Made by a program: the position numbers and the translations under genes. From an uncultured Bacilli bacterium (lineage in GTDB: Bacteria > Bacillota_I > Bacilli_A > RF39 > UBA660): DNA of 64,000 bases. Each line of letters begins with the position of its first letter. Position 1 is the stretch's first letter. Positions 34,905 to 43,932 of the stretch are shown here, piece after piece. Location: contig CAKOMQ010000003.1 in the NCBI GenBank assembly GCA_934096715.1, forward strand, positions 1 through 64,000, in the 5' to 3' direction. Below the pieces are notes generated by a model. The model had not been told where the DNA came from and searched no databases. It saw nothing but the letters and a program-made list of their open reading frames with translations.

Positions 34905-36875
34905 CTACTTAACAAAGTCATAAATTATATCGACTGTTTTTTCAATAGCATATTTATCTACATTAATTGCTAAGTCATAATTACTTACATCAGACCATTC
35001 TCTATTTGTATAATATTTATAATGCTTTTGTCTTTCTTTATTAATCTTATTTATCTCTTTTAAAGCATCTTCTTCTTTAAGTCCATAAAAGTTTACTGCT
35101 CTTTTAATTTTGTTTTCATCATCACTATAAAGGAATAAATTTACAGTATCTTCGTTATCTTTTAATATATAATCAGCACATCTACCTACTATTATACATG
35201 ATTCACGAGTTGCTAAATTTTCAATTACCTTAGTTTCAGCAATAAATAATCTATCATCATTATTATTTTCAAAATTACCAGATTTTTTCTTTTCGTCTAC
35301 ATTACCTACATAATATTCAGATAAACCAGATTCTTTTGCTGATAGTCTAATTAATTTTTTATCATAAAAAGATATACCTAATTTCTTTGCTAGTAGTTCC
35401 CCTACAAACCTTCCGCCTGATCCATATTCTCTAGCAATAGTTATAACAATATGTTTACCCGTATAGGTATTTTCTTCATTTGGTTCTTCTTCATTAACAG
35501 AAGTTTCTTCCTTTATACCAAGTTTTTTATATTCACTTCTTAAGATAAAGATTGTAATTATAAAACATAAAATATCCGCAATAAAACCTGCATATAATAC
35601 TCCATATATCCCTTTATCAAATATAAATGCTAATAATAAAGAAATTGGAATAAATAGAATAATTTGTCTAATAAATGTAACTGCTGTTGATTTAACTACA
35701 TTACCAAGTGACTGAATAACTATACTTGTTGTCATTTCTAAAGCATTTAAACAAGTTACTAATAAGAAGCTATGACACATAAGAGTAGCAAAATCAATAA
35801 ATAATTGATATGTTGCATCACTTTTAGATATAAAAACACCTGCTATTTCTTTTGGGAATAAAATAAATATTAAATTAAATATAATACCAATAGTAAAATT
35901 ACATATAAGTATTTTCTTAATAGCATCTTTTACTCTTAACTCATTACCAGATCCATAGTTATATCCTATAATTGGTTGAGAACCAATTGATATACCTAAA
36001 ACAGTCGAAATATATAAACTATTTACTTTAGATATAACTCCATATACTGAAAGTGGAATATCAGCGCCAAACTTAGTAAATGCTCCTAACTTAGTTAACA
36101 TATTATTCATAAATACAAATAACACTAAAATAGTTGTTTGAGTTATAAATGAAGATAAACCTAATGATAATATTTTTAAAATATATTTATCTAATTTAAA
36201 ATATTCTTTTTCTAATTTTATTGACTTAAATCTTCCTAAGTAGAAAATTGCAATTACAAATGATACAAATTGACCTATAACGGTAGCAATAGCACCACCT
36301 TTAACACCCATATCAAAAGTAAAAATAAAGATTGGGTCTAAAATACAGTTGATAATAGCACCTACAACCAACATGATCATCGAATATTTTGGCGAACCAT
36401 CAGCTCTTATGATACTTGAAAGTGCTGAATAAATTATCATAAATGGTGCTCCTAATATTATGATTCTTCCATAATCAATTGCATAACTATAAATGTTTTC
36501 TGTACAGCCAAATAAATAAACTAGTTTTGGCAAAAATATATAGGCTAAAATACTAAATAAAATAGAGACTATTACTGTTAAAGTAATAGATTCACCTATG
36601 CTTTTAAGAGCTTCATCTTTTTTGTTTTCTCCTAGTTTTAAAGATACATTAGCAGCGGCACCATTTCCTATTAAACCTGCAATAGCATTAAATATAATTA
36701 CTAATGGAAATATTACGTTAGTAGCACCATTACCTAACGTACCTACTCCTTTACCAATAAATATTTGGTCAACTATATTATAAATTGAGTTTATAAGCAT
36801 ACTTATAACACAAGGAATAGAAAACTCTAATAACAATTTATTAATTTTGTCCTTACCTAAATCTAATTCTTTCAT
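34905..36875 (-). CDS. MATE efflux transporter fused to cytidylate kinase-like domain
   Basis: This 656-residue protein has two parts. Residues 1-450 are a complete MATE multidrug/metabolite exporter with twelve membrane segments (FSIPCVISMLINSIYNIVDQ at the start, GYNYGSG, and AILFIPISLLLAF-like helices near 420). Residues 468-656 are a cytidylate-kinase-like domain (ITIAREYGSGGRFVGELLAKK, ESCIIVGRCADYILKD, NLFLYSDDENKIKRAVNFYG), the PF13189-type with a degenerate P-loop GSGGRFV. No frameshift or linker stop separates them. The start is the ATG with GAAGGGA upstream. The pairing suggests a nucleotide- or energy-linked role, unproven. Confidence 0.88.
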   Translation of the reverse strand: MKELDLGKDKINKLLLEFSIPCVISMLINSIYNIVDQIFIGKGVGTLGNGATNVIFPLVIIFNAIAGLIGNGAAANVSLKLGENKKDEALKSIGESITLTVIVSILFSILAYIFLPKLVYLFGCTENIYSYAIDYGRIIILGAPFMIIYSALSSIIRADGSPKYSMIMLVVGAIINCILDPIFIFTFDMGVKGGAIATVIGQFVSFVIAIFYLGRFKSIKLEKEYFKLDKYILKILSLGLSSFITQTTILVLFVFMNNMLTKLGAFTKFGADIPLSVYGVISKVNSLYISTVLGISIGSQPIIGYNYGSGNELRVKDAIKKILICNFTIGIIFNLIFILFPKEIAGVFISKSDATYQLFIDFATLMCHSFLLVTCLNALEMTTSIVIQSLGNVVKSTAVTFIRQIILFIPISLLLAFIFDKGIYGVLYAGFIADILCFIITIFILRSEYKKLGIKEETSVNEEEPNEENTYTGKHIVITIAREYGSGGRFVGELLAKKLGISFYDKKLIRLSAKESGLSEYYVGNVDEKKKSGNFENNNDDRLFIAETKVIENLATRESCIIVGRCADYILKDNEDTVNLFLYSDDENKIKRAVNFYGLKEEDALKEINKINKERQKHYKYYTNREWSDVSNYDLAINVDKYAIEKTVDIIYDFVK

Positions 36876-36963
36876 ATAATCCCTTCTTTCTATTTTTTGA
36901 GAACTTTTAGATTATATCATAGAAAAAAATTTTATGTAAGCAAAAATTTTTACATATAATAAA

Positions 36964-36994
36964 ACAAGAGTACGTTAAATAATTTTACTCTTGT
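36964..36994 (-). terminator. Terminator after toxin-antitoxin pair
   Basis: ACAAGAGTA/TACTCTTGT arms, then a T-rich run on the minus strand, about 70 bases after the toxin stop. Confidence 0.8.
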
Positions 36995-37066
36995 CTAACA
37001 TTAAACTTAGCAATCATTTTAATCAATATATTTTGTTACTTTATCAAGATATATATAATAAACAAA

Positions 37067-37378
37067 CTATTTCAATAGATGTATAAAGTTCATTTTTTCA
37101 TATGCCACTCTAGTAATAATAATCAAATTGTTTTCTGTATTTACAATATAAAAAATAATAAAATTCTTTACTTTAGTGCATCTATAATGATTGCATAATT
37201 TTGAAATTGGTTTATACTCTGATGAACCACAAGGGAAAATCAAAATATTATCTATACCTTTAATAAAAGCCTTTGATAATTTATTAGCTGCTCTTTTATT
37301 ATTTAAACAGTTTGCAACATAGTAAATTATATTATCCATGTCTCTTTTAGCAATAGGTAAGATTTCCAATTTATACAT
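37067..37378 (-). CDS. RelE/ParE-family toxin
   Basis: This 103-residue basic protein matches the RelE/ParE toxin fold: LPIAKRDMDNIIYYVANCL at the start, and the C-terminal strand NNLIIITRVAYEKMNF. RelE members cut ribosome-bound mRNA; ParE members block gyrase; which one applies is not decided here. It begins one base after the antitoxin stop codon. Confidence 0.88.
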   Translation of the reverse strand: MYKLEILPIAKRDMDNIIYYVANCLNNKRAANKLSKAFIKGIDNILIFPCGSSEYKPISKLCNHYRCTKVKNFIIFYIVNTENNLIIITRVAYEKMNFIHLLK

Positions 37379-37379
37379 A

Positions 37380-37661
37380 TTAATCCTTGTTAATAATACT
37401 ATTCATACTACTTTTAACTTCTTCTAAAGTGTATCTTTTTGTTGTTTTTTTCATTTCTTCTTCTGCTTCTTTTAATTTTTCATATATTATTTTATCATAA
37501 TTAGCAGTTTTAATTTCAAAAGGTAATTTTTGCTCTCTTAATACTGCCTTTATAAACATATTAACCGCAGTAGAAACGTTTAGGCCAACACTATTACAAA
37601 ATTGTTCAAAGTTTTTCTTATCATTCGCATTCACTCTAACATTCATTGTTAATGATTCCAT
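37380..37661 (-). CDS. RelB/DinJ-family antitoxin
   Basis: This 93-residue protein has a ribbon-helix-helix N-terminus (MNVRVNANDKKNFEQFCNS) that should bind operator DNA, and an extended C-terminus that would clamp the toxin. It starts at ATG 37661, with a short AGTGG ribosome-binding site, and is preceded by a strong promoter and a palindrome. Type II pairs of this kind often sit in accessory regions, here beside housekeeping genes. Confidence 0.85.
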   Translation of the reverse strand: MESLTMNVRVNANDKKNFEQFCNSVGLNVSTAVNMFIKAVLREQKLPFEIKTANYDKIIYEKLKEAEEEMKKTTKRYTLEEVKSSMNSIINKD

Positions 37662-37683
37662 AATACCACTCTTTTCCAAACTA

Positions 37684-37743
37684 ATTGTATATTCAAATTA
37701 TCTTTTTGTCAATACATTGTATTATATTTTTTACACAATGTAT
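37684..37743 (-). promoter_or_regulatory. Toxin-antitoxin promoter with upstream palindrome
   Basis: TTGACA (37707-37712), a 17-base spacer and TACAAT (37684-37689). Directly upstream lies the inverted repeat ATACATTGT/ACAATGTAT (37712-37743), a candidate antitoxin operator. Confidence 0.75.
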
Positions 37744-37851
37744 CTCTTAATTAATAAAAAATCTTTTTTATTAATAATACAGTTTTGTGAAAAATAAAAT
37801 GTATTGCATGAAATAACATATTTAGAATAATTATCTTAAATGCTATTGTTA

Positions 37852-37908
37852 ATTTTGTACTGTACGCTGTACAAAATCCTATTTTTTAGTAATTTTGTAC
37901 TGCAACGC
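37852..37908. repeat. Inverted and direct GTAC-rich repeat
   Basis: ATTTTGTAC (37852-37860) pairs with GTACAAAAT (37869-37877), and AATTTTGTACTG recurs directly at 37891-37902. It lies just before the ftsW stop codon. No T run follows, so a terminator role is not clear. Confidence 0.55.
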
Positions 37909-37909
37909 A

Positions 37910-38998
37910 TTAATTATTATTTTTCCCAACATTTAAAATTATCCCAATGGAAATCATACTTACAAGTAGAGAAGATCCACCATAAGATAAAAATGGTAAG
38001 GTTACCCCAGTAACAGGAATTAAACCACTAACAACAGCTAAATTTAAAAGAGACTGAATAATTATTCCAATGATTAAACCAAAGGATAAAAACTTTCCAA
38101 ATAAGTCTTTACAGGATAAAGATATTTTAATTGAATTATAAAAAATAATTATAAATAACGAACTTACTATAAGGATACCTAGAAATCCAAATTCTTCACT
38201 AATAATTGAGAATATAAAATCAGTTTGAGGTTCTGGAAGATAAAAATATTTTTGTCTAGAATTCATGAACCCTTGACCTAAAAGTCCACCAGGTCCAATT
38301 GCATATAAACTTTGTAAAATTTGATAACCACTACCTAAAGGATCACTCCAAGGATTTAAAAATGATACAATTCTTTTAAGTCTATATGGAGCGGCAATTA
38401 TAAGGCCAACAATTCCAATAATTCCAGCCATGCCTATTTTAACAAAGAATGATAACTTAACACCACTTATAAGTATCATAGTAATTAAAGTTAACACTAA
38501 AACCATGCCAGTACCAAAATCCGGCTCTAACATAATAAGGCCAAAGGTGAAAAGAATTACTAATAAAATTGGAAGAACACCTTTTTTTATATCTTTAACA
38601 TTTTTTATATTATTACTTAAATATTTGCTAGTAAATATAATTAAACCTAATTTAGCAAACTCGCTAGGTTGAATTCCCAAAGAACCTATGCCAAACCAAC
38701 TACGGCTACCATTTCTAACTGTACCTACTCCAGGTATTAAAACAAGGACTAATAATAATAAACATACAAATAAAATAATATTAGAATATTTTTTTAAGAT
38801 ATGATAATCTAAATTAGACAAAATATACATAATAATTATGCCAACAAAAAAGAATAGAGATTGCATTTTTACAAACTTAAATGGATCATTAAATTTATAA
38901 TTAGCCCATATAGATGATGCTGAAAATATCATAATGAGTCCAAATATACTTATAAGTAAGACACATGTAAAAATTATTTTTCTATTCTTTGTATTCAA
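37910..38998 (-). CDS. FtsW/RodA/SpoVE-family glycosyltransferase
   Basis: This 362-residue polytopic membrane protein is a SEDS-family peptidoglycan glycosyltransferase with about ten membrane segments. The signature GGSSLLVSMISIGIILN and TGVTLPFLSYGGSS lie at the C-terminus, and the conserved Asp-containing loop MLEPDFGTGMV near the middle. I set the start at TTG 38998, with GGGGG eight bases upstream. It follows mraY and a PBP gene, so FtsW or SpoVE is more likely than RodA. Confidence 0.9.
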   Translation of the reverse strand: MNTKNRKIIFTCVLLISIFGLIMIFSASSIWANYKFNDPFKFVKMQSLFFFVGIIIMYILSNLDYHILKKYSNIILFVCLLLLVLVLIPGVGTVRNGSRSWFGIGSLGIQPSEFAKLGLIIFTSKYLSNNIKNVKDIKKGVLPILLVILFTFGLIMLEPDFGTGMVLVLTLITMILISGVKLSFFVKIGMAGIIGIVGLIIAAPYRLKRIVSFLNPWSDPLGSGYQILQSLYAIGPGGLLGQGFMNSRQKYFYLPEPQTDFIFSIISEEFGFLGILIVSSLFIIIFYNSIKISLSCKDLFGKFLSFGLIIGIIIQSLLNLAVVSGLIPVTGVTLPFLSYGGSSLLVSMISIGIILNVGKNNN

Positions 38999-39023
38999 AC
39001 TATTAACCCCCATTAAATAGTTA

Positions 39024-40016
39024 TTATAACCAAACTCCGTAAGTAATTGCGGCCATCGCAAGTAAGAGACCAGCAACGTAGAATAATTTAACTATATCAG
39101 TTTCTTCCCAACCTAGTTCTTCAAAATGATGATGAAGAGGTGCTTTTTTAAATACTTTTTTTCTAAATTTTCTAATTGCAATTATTTGAATAAAACTACT
39201 TAAAACTTCAATAACAAATACGCCACCAATAATAGCAAGAGATAATTCATGTCTAGTAAGAATAGCAATAGTTGCTAATGCACCTCCTAAAGCAAGAGAT
39301 CCCAAGTCACCCATAAATACTTTTGCTGGATGAGAATTAAACATTAAGAACCCTAATAAAGCTCCTGTTAAGATAAAACAGAATATAGCTATTTCTTGAT
39401 ATCCTTCTAACCACCCGCAATTCCAAGCAATTATACCATAAGCAAGGAATGCAATTGCTGAAAGACCACCACATAATCCATCTAAACCATCAGTAATATT
39501 AACCGCATTAGTTGTACCAACAAGCAAGATAAGTATAAATATACCAAATGACCAACCAAGTGGAATTGTAAGTCCTAGGGCAGTAAAGTTAAGAGTACTA
39601 GAACCGCCACTTTTCATAAATAAATAGAAGAATATAAGCGCTATAATCATTTGAATTAAAAATTTTGTTACTACACTTATACCTTTATTATTCTTTTTAA
39701 CAACAATTAAATAATCATCAGCAAATCCTAAAAGTCCATATGCTAAGAAGACAAATATTAATATAAATAAATTATAACTTAATGATATACTTCCATTAAC
39801 ATATAGCAACGTCAAAGATATTAATACAGGTAATATAAATATAATTCCTCCCATAGTTGGAGTTCCCTTCTTCTCCATATGTCTATGGTTAATGAATTCA
39901 CTTATATATTGACCAAATTTTAATTTTCTTAAAAGTGGAATAAAAATTAATCCACAACCAATCGCAAGAACAAACCCTAACATCATTGCCATTGCGGCTT
40001 TAGCTAATATTAGCAT
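39024..40016 (-). CDS. mraY: Phospho-N-acetylmuramoyl-pentapeptide transferase
   Basis: This 330-residue membrane enzyme forms lipid I from UDP-MurNAc-pentapeptide. It has about ten membrane segments and the conserved GTPTMGGIIF, FADDYLIVVKKNNKG, NITDGLDGL and PLHHHFE motifs (the catalytic Asp-rich loops and the His-rich loop). GGTGA lies five bases before the ATG at 40016. It sits between the PBP and ftsW genes. Confidence 0.97.
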   Translation of the reverse strand: MLILAKAAMAMMLGFVLAIGCGLIFIPLLRKLKFGQYISEFINHRHMEKKGTPTMGGIIFILPVLISLTLLYVNGSISLSYNLFILIFVFLAYGLLGFADDYLIVVKKNNKGISVVTKFLIQMIIALIFFYLFMKSGGSSTLNFTALGLTIPLGWSFGIFILILLVGTTNAVNITDGLDGLCGGLSAIAFLAYGIIAWNCGWLEGYQEIAIFCFILTGALLGFLMFNSHPAKVFMGDLGSLALGGALATIAILTRHELSLAIIGGVFVIEVLSSFIQIIAIRKFRKKVFKKAPLHHHFEELGWEETDIVKLFYVAGLLLAMAAITYGVWL

Positions 40017-40107
40017 GTAATCACCTACCATCTTTCTTTCCTTACAATTATATCAATAAAATAAGACTTTTTTTCTTTATGTAACTGTTTTTTTACATAT
40101 ATTTACA

Positions 40108-42009
40108 CTAATTTAATAATAAATTTATTTCTGTATCTTCGCTTTGCATACTTCCAGCACCAAGTGATTGATAAACAACTTTAGTTCCATTACCAGTATA
40201 ATTAATTTTAAATTCTTTTAACTCATTTTTAGCTTCTTCAATAGTCATACCTACTACATCTGGAACTACATAATATTTTTTATCAGTCCACATGTATTCT
40301 TTTAGCATTCCATTTTTTCTTTCTTTTATATCTAGAACATCTATACTTGATAACATAATATTTCTAGCAATAGGAGCAGATACAGTTCCACCATATTGTG
40401 GAGCATTTTTAGCATTATCAACAGCAGCATAAACAACTATTTCTGGTTTATCTGCTGGCATAAAACCTATAAACGATAAAATATAATTCCCTTCCATATA
40501 ATGACCATCTTTTACTTTTTGAGCAGTTCCTGTTTTACCACCTACTCGATAATTTTCTATATAAGCATTCCTACCACTACCATTTGCTACAACACTCTCA
40601 AGAGCATATCTTACTTTAGCACTCGTATCTTCACTTATTACTCTTCTTTTTAATTCTTTTTTATTTTCATAAACATTACTCTTAGTACTATTATCCTTTA
40701 TTCCTTTTACAATATACGGTTTATATAATTTACCGCCATTTATACTTGCACTAACAGCAGTTATTTGTTGTATAGGTGTAACACTTATACCTTGACCAAA
40801 TGAAGTTGTCGCTAACTCAACATTACCCATTTTACTTGTCGGAAATAGAATACCATTACCTTCTCCATTTAAATCAATACCTGTTTTAGAACCAAATCCA
40901 AAATTTCTTATATATTTCATTAATGTTTCTTTACCTAGTTTTTGTCCCATTACAACAAATCCTGGGTTACAAGAATTTTCAACAACTTGTAAGTATGTCT
41001 GTTCCCCATGACCGCCATGTTTCCAGCAATGAAGAGTAGAACCATCAACAGTAATACTACCTGAATCAAAATATTTATCTTTGAATATATCTATTGTTTT
41101 TTCTTGAATAGAAGAAGCCAAGGTTATTATTTTAAATGTTGATCCTGGTTCATAAGTCATCCATATTGGTAAATTTCTATTAATAACTTCTTCCGAGTAC
41201 TTCTGATAGTTTTCAGGATCAAAAGATGGTTTACTACCAATCGCAAGTATTTCTCCAGTATTAGGATTCATTGCAATAGCTAAACTTGAATCACTATCAT
41301 ACTTTTTACTAGCCATTTCTAACTCATTATCAAGTGCCAACATAATATCTATATCTATTGTAAGTTCCAGTGTCATTCCATTTGTAGGAGAAACATAACT
41401 ATCTGGTACTTCTAATTTATTACCTTTACCGTCACTATAATATTTTAAAACGCCATTTGTACCTGTTAAATATTTATCATAAGTTAATTCAAGTCCACTT
41501 AATCCTTGATTATCACTACCAACAAAGCCAATTATATGTGCCAGTGCTTCTTTATAAGGATAATATCTTTTAGAATCTACTACTAAATATACTCCATCTA
41601 GTTTTAAATCATTTATCTTATCTGCAGTATCACTATCTATATCTTTACCATTCTTTACTATTTCCATACTACTTCTTTTATTTACATATTTATAAACATC
41701 ATCATAAGAACAACCAAGTATATCACTTATTTTTTTACTAGTAGATTCCTTATCCTTTATTTGGTTAGGAATAACATATATAGTAGTTGTAGTTATACTT
41801 GTTGCCAATACTACTCCATTTCGATCAACTATATCACCACGATTAGCATTTATAACAAGTTCTCTACTCCATAGCTGTTCTGTTAAATTATTTAATTTAT
41901 TATAACTAAAAAATTGTATATAAAATATTTTTAGTATCACTATTAAAAATAGAATGATAACCCCTAATACTATAAATCTTATTCTAGTATGTATTTCATT
42001 ATAAAACAT
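40108..42009 (-). CDS. Penicillin-binding protein (class B, PASTA domain)
   Basis: This 633-residue transpeptidase cross-links septal or spore peptidoglycan. A short cytoplasmic part and one membrane segment (about 12-30) precede a pedestal, and a transpeptidase core with catalytic STFK near residue 291, SCN near 345 and KTGTAQ near 494. A C-terminal PASTA domain (VPDVVGMTIEEAKNEL near 577) is present. It lies directly upstream of mraY and ftsW, so FtsI/PbpB or SpoVD are the candidates. Confidence 0.93.
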   Translation of the reverse strand: MFYNEIHTRIRFIVLGVIILFLIVILKIFYIQFFSYNKLNNLTEQLWSRELVINANRGDIVDRNGVVLATSITTTTIYVIPNQIKDKESTSKKISDILGCSYDDVYKYVNKRSSMEIVKNGKDIDSDTADKINDLKLDGVYLVVDSKRYYPYKEALAHIIGFVGSDNQGLSGLELTYDKYLTGTNGVLKYYSDGKGNKLEVPDSYVSPTNGMTLELTIDIDIMLALDNELEMASKKYDSDSSLAIAMNPNTGEILAIGSKPSFDPENYQKYSEEVINRNLPIWMTYEPGSTFKIITLASSIQEKTIDIFKDKYFDSGSITVDGSTLHCWKHGGHGEQTYLQVVENSCNPGFVVMGQKLGKETLMKYIRNFGFGSKTGIDLNGEGNGILFPTSKMGNVELATTSFGQGISVTPIQQITAVSASINGGKLYKPYIVKGIKDNSTKSNVYENKKELKRRVISEDTSAKVRYALESVVANGSGRNAYIENYRVGGKTGTAQKVKDGHYMEGNYILSFIGFMPADKPEIVVYAAVDNAKNAPQYGGTVSAPIARNIMLSSIDVLDIKERKNGMLKEYMWTDKKYYVVPDVVGMTIEEAKNELKEFKINYTGNGTKVVYQSLGAGSMQSEDTEINLLLN

Positions 42010-42054
42010 ACATATTCACCTATAGAATTATATTATGAAAAGTTGTGCTTTATG

Positions 42055-42085
42055 AAAAAGAATCCAAGGTTATTAGATTCCTAAA
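42055..42085 (-). terminator. Probable terminator after AbiEii gene
   Basis: Short arms GAATC/GATTC with a T5 run on the minus strand between the AbiEii-type stop codon and the PBP gene; modest stem. Confidence 0.5.
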
Positions 42086-42109
42086 TATATAATTACAGCA
42101 AATAATATA

Positions 42110-42877
42110 TTAATCTGATATATTTTCTAATATGGCAATAATTTCGTTTATAGATTTTAAAGCATCATCAAAACTTACATGTTTTGTGTATTCCAACTTT
42201 TCTTGGTAATCAATATAAACTTTTCTTAAAGTATCACTGCTATCTATTATTTCTATTATTTCTTTAAATTCAGGTATATCAAAAACAGTATTTCTTTTTA
42301 AAAAAGTATTTTTAATAGCGTTATATAAATTAGTTTCGTTTATATTATCTCTAAAATTATACGTTATCATATAGATGTCATAAAAATCTTTTGCACGCGT
42401 ATTAACAATATTTCTACTTATGATACTATTAAACTTTTCTGCTAAAATAGTTTCTAAATTATAAGCAAGAATATTTATTTTTTTATCTTCAAATATTGAA
42501 TTATATTTATATTTAATTTCTTTAGGAGTAATTATATCTCCTGTTGTAATCTCAATAAAGAAATTAGTTCTTATTTTATCAAATACACCTTTTACATTAA
42601 TACGAAATCCCCCATATTCATCATCAGATCTAATATCTTTAATACTTTCGATTTCAAATGTTACATTGTCATTAATATCTATATTTAAAATATTATTAAA
42701 CATGTTTCTAATAGTTTCTTCATTTAAAGGTAAACTTTTTAAAGTAGCATCCAAATCTTTGGTTGTTCTTAAATCTTCACCAATTATTGATGATAATAAA
42801 ACTCCGCCCTTTAGAATTATATTGTTTCTATAATCACTTTTTTCTAAACGCATCAATACATGTTCAAAGAAAAACAT
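42110..42877 (-). CDS. AbiEii/nucleotidyltransferase-like toxin, start unclear
   Basis: This 255-residue protein (from the first ATG) is an AbiEii-type nucleotidyltransferase toxin of a phage-defence module: NNIILKGGVLLSS near 18-30 and RTTKDLDATLK, the GSx10DxD-like nucleotidyltransferase core, are visible. The frame is open for 26 further codons upstream up to the AbiEi stop codon at 42956 and encodes residues typical of the family N-terminus (NSDKLNSVIKKKTNG), but no ATG, GTG or TTG exists there, although GGAGGTG sits where a ribosome-binding site should be. Either an unusual start codon is used or the toxin has lost its start. Confidence 0.8.
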   Translation of the reverse strand: MFFFEHVLMRLEKSDYRNNIILKGGVLLSSIIGEDLRTTKDLDATLKSLPLNEETIRNMFNNILNIDINDNVTFEIESIKDIRSDDEYGGFRINVKGVFDKIRTNFFIEITTGDIITPKEIKYKYNSIFEDKKINILAYNLETILAEKFNSIISRNIVNTRAKDFYDIYMITYNFRDNINETNLYNAIKNTFLKRNTVFDIPEFKEIIEIIDSSDTLRKVYIDYQEKLEYTKHVSFDDALKSINEIIAILENISD

Positions 42878-42955
42878 TTGATGAAAATGATGTGAAAGAT
42901 TACTATTACCATTTGTTTTTTTCTTAATTACACTATTTAATTTATCAGAATTAAA

Positions 42956-43558
42956 TTATAATAACACCTCCATTAATTCTACGACTTCATTCTCAATCCC
43001 CATTATTTTTGCATATTTAATCAATTTTAAAATATTCTTGTTTTTGTTTTCAGCATATCCTTTTAATGCTTTGGAATAAATCTCTTTATCCATACGATTT
43101 TTATCTTTTATAATATCACAAATTGTTCTTTCTAAATCATAACATTTAACTTCTAATTCATTAATAGTTTTAATAATATCTAATCCTAATTCAAAAATAT
43201 CATTTTTAACATATCTTAAAGATACATTCTTATTATCTAGTAAACTCCCGCTATAATTATATGGTACAGTAATATCATATACAAGTGGAATTCTATCAGT
43301 AAGATTGTGTAGATATAGCGCTGTAGCGTGCGAATAACACATTGATTTACTACATTTTGATAAAATATAAAAATTATCTACAGGATATTCAGGCAATTTA
43401 TAAACTCCATACCCAACCTTTTCTAACTTGTTTTCGTTTATTAAATTACTTAAAAAAAATCTTTTAAATCCTAATTCATCTATTTCTTTTGTTGTAATAT
43501 ACCCATTTTTTTCTCTGACACAATTTAAAATCTTATCATAATTATTCATATCCATCAT
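42956..43558 (-). CDS. AbiEi-type antitoxin
   Basis: This 200-residue protein is the antitoxin partner, with the N-terminal winged-helix part (NGYITTKEIDELGFKRFFLSNLINENKLEKVGYGVYKL) and the C-terminal AbiEi antitoxin domain (CYDLERTICDIIKDKNRM). AbiEi proteins repress their own promoter by binding inverted repeats, and such repeats overlap the promoter here. The frame ends TAA directly in phase with the AbiEii region, so the two overlap in reading register. Confidence 0.9.
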   Translation of the reverse strand: MMDMNNYDKILNCVREKNGYITTKEIDELGFKRFFLSNLINENKLEKVGYGVYKLPEYPVDNFYILSKCSKSMCYSHATALYLHNLTDRIPLVYDITVPYNYSGSLLDNKNVSLRYVKNDIFELGLDIIKTINELEVKCYDLERTICDIIKDKNRMDKEIYSKALKGYAENKNKNILKLIKYAKIMGIENEVVELMEVLL

Positions 43559-43564
43559 TTCCTA

Positions 43565-43604
43565 TTTCTAGGAAAATTATATTATTTTTCCTAGAAAATG
43601 TCAA
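43565..43604 (-). promoter_or_regulatory. AbiE promoter with perfect inverted-repeat operator
   Basis: TTGACA (43599-43604), a 17-base spacer and TATAAT (43576-43581) drive AbiEi. A 12-base perfect inverted repeat TTTCTAGGAAAA/TTTTCCTAGAAA (43565-43576 and 43586-43597) straddles the -10 and spacer. This matches the reported way AbiEi autorepresses. Confidence 0.85.
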
Positions 43605-43700
43605 TAACAGTTATTACAATTTTTCAAACGCGTTAATTTTTCAAACGCGATTAAGCTTAATTAAATTTAATCGTAGAAGAAAATATATATAAGAAAAAAA

Positions 43701-43720
43701 GATAAGCACGTTAACTTATC
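43701..43720 (-). terminator. Terminator after 64-residue Ser-Arg protein
   Basis: GATAAG/CTTATC arms followed by T7 on the minus strand. Confidence 0.85.
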
Positions 43721-43737
43721 TACATATTTATATTATC

Positions 43738-43932
43738 TTATCTAGAATAACTACTAAAATTATCTAAATCAATTCCATAAGCAAGTGCAACTTCAATAAC
43801 ATCATCATCACTACCATTGCTTGCTCTTTCTAAATCAAACATAACCCCAGGATTTATAACAATCATGAGAGTACCTAAATAGTCAATTAAATATCTTCTT
43901 AAACTTTCAATATCAATATAATCTGAATACAT
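43738..43932 (-). CDS. Small unknown protein with Ser-Arg tail
   Basis: This 64-residue protein is not recognised. It is acidic with a hydrophobic run (residues 17-28, LIDYLGTLMIVI) too short and too mixed for a clear membrane helix, and it ends DNFSSYSR. Its ATG overlaps the stop codon of the CHAP amidase gene (TAATG), so it is coupled to it and may be its partner. Confidence 0.65.
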   Translation of the reverse strand: MYSDYIDIESLRRYLIDYLGTLMIVINPGVMFDLERASNGSDDDVIEVALAYGIDLDNFSSYSR

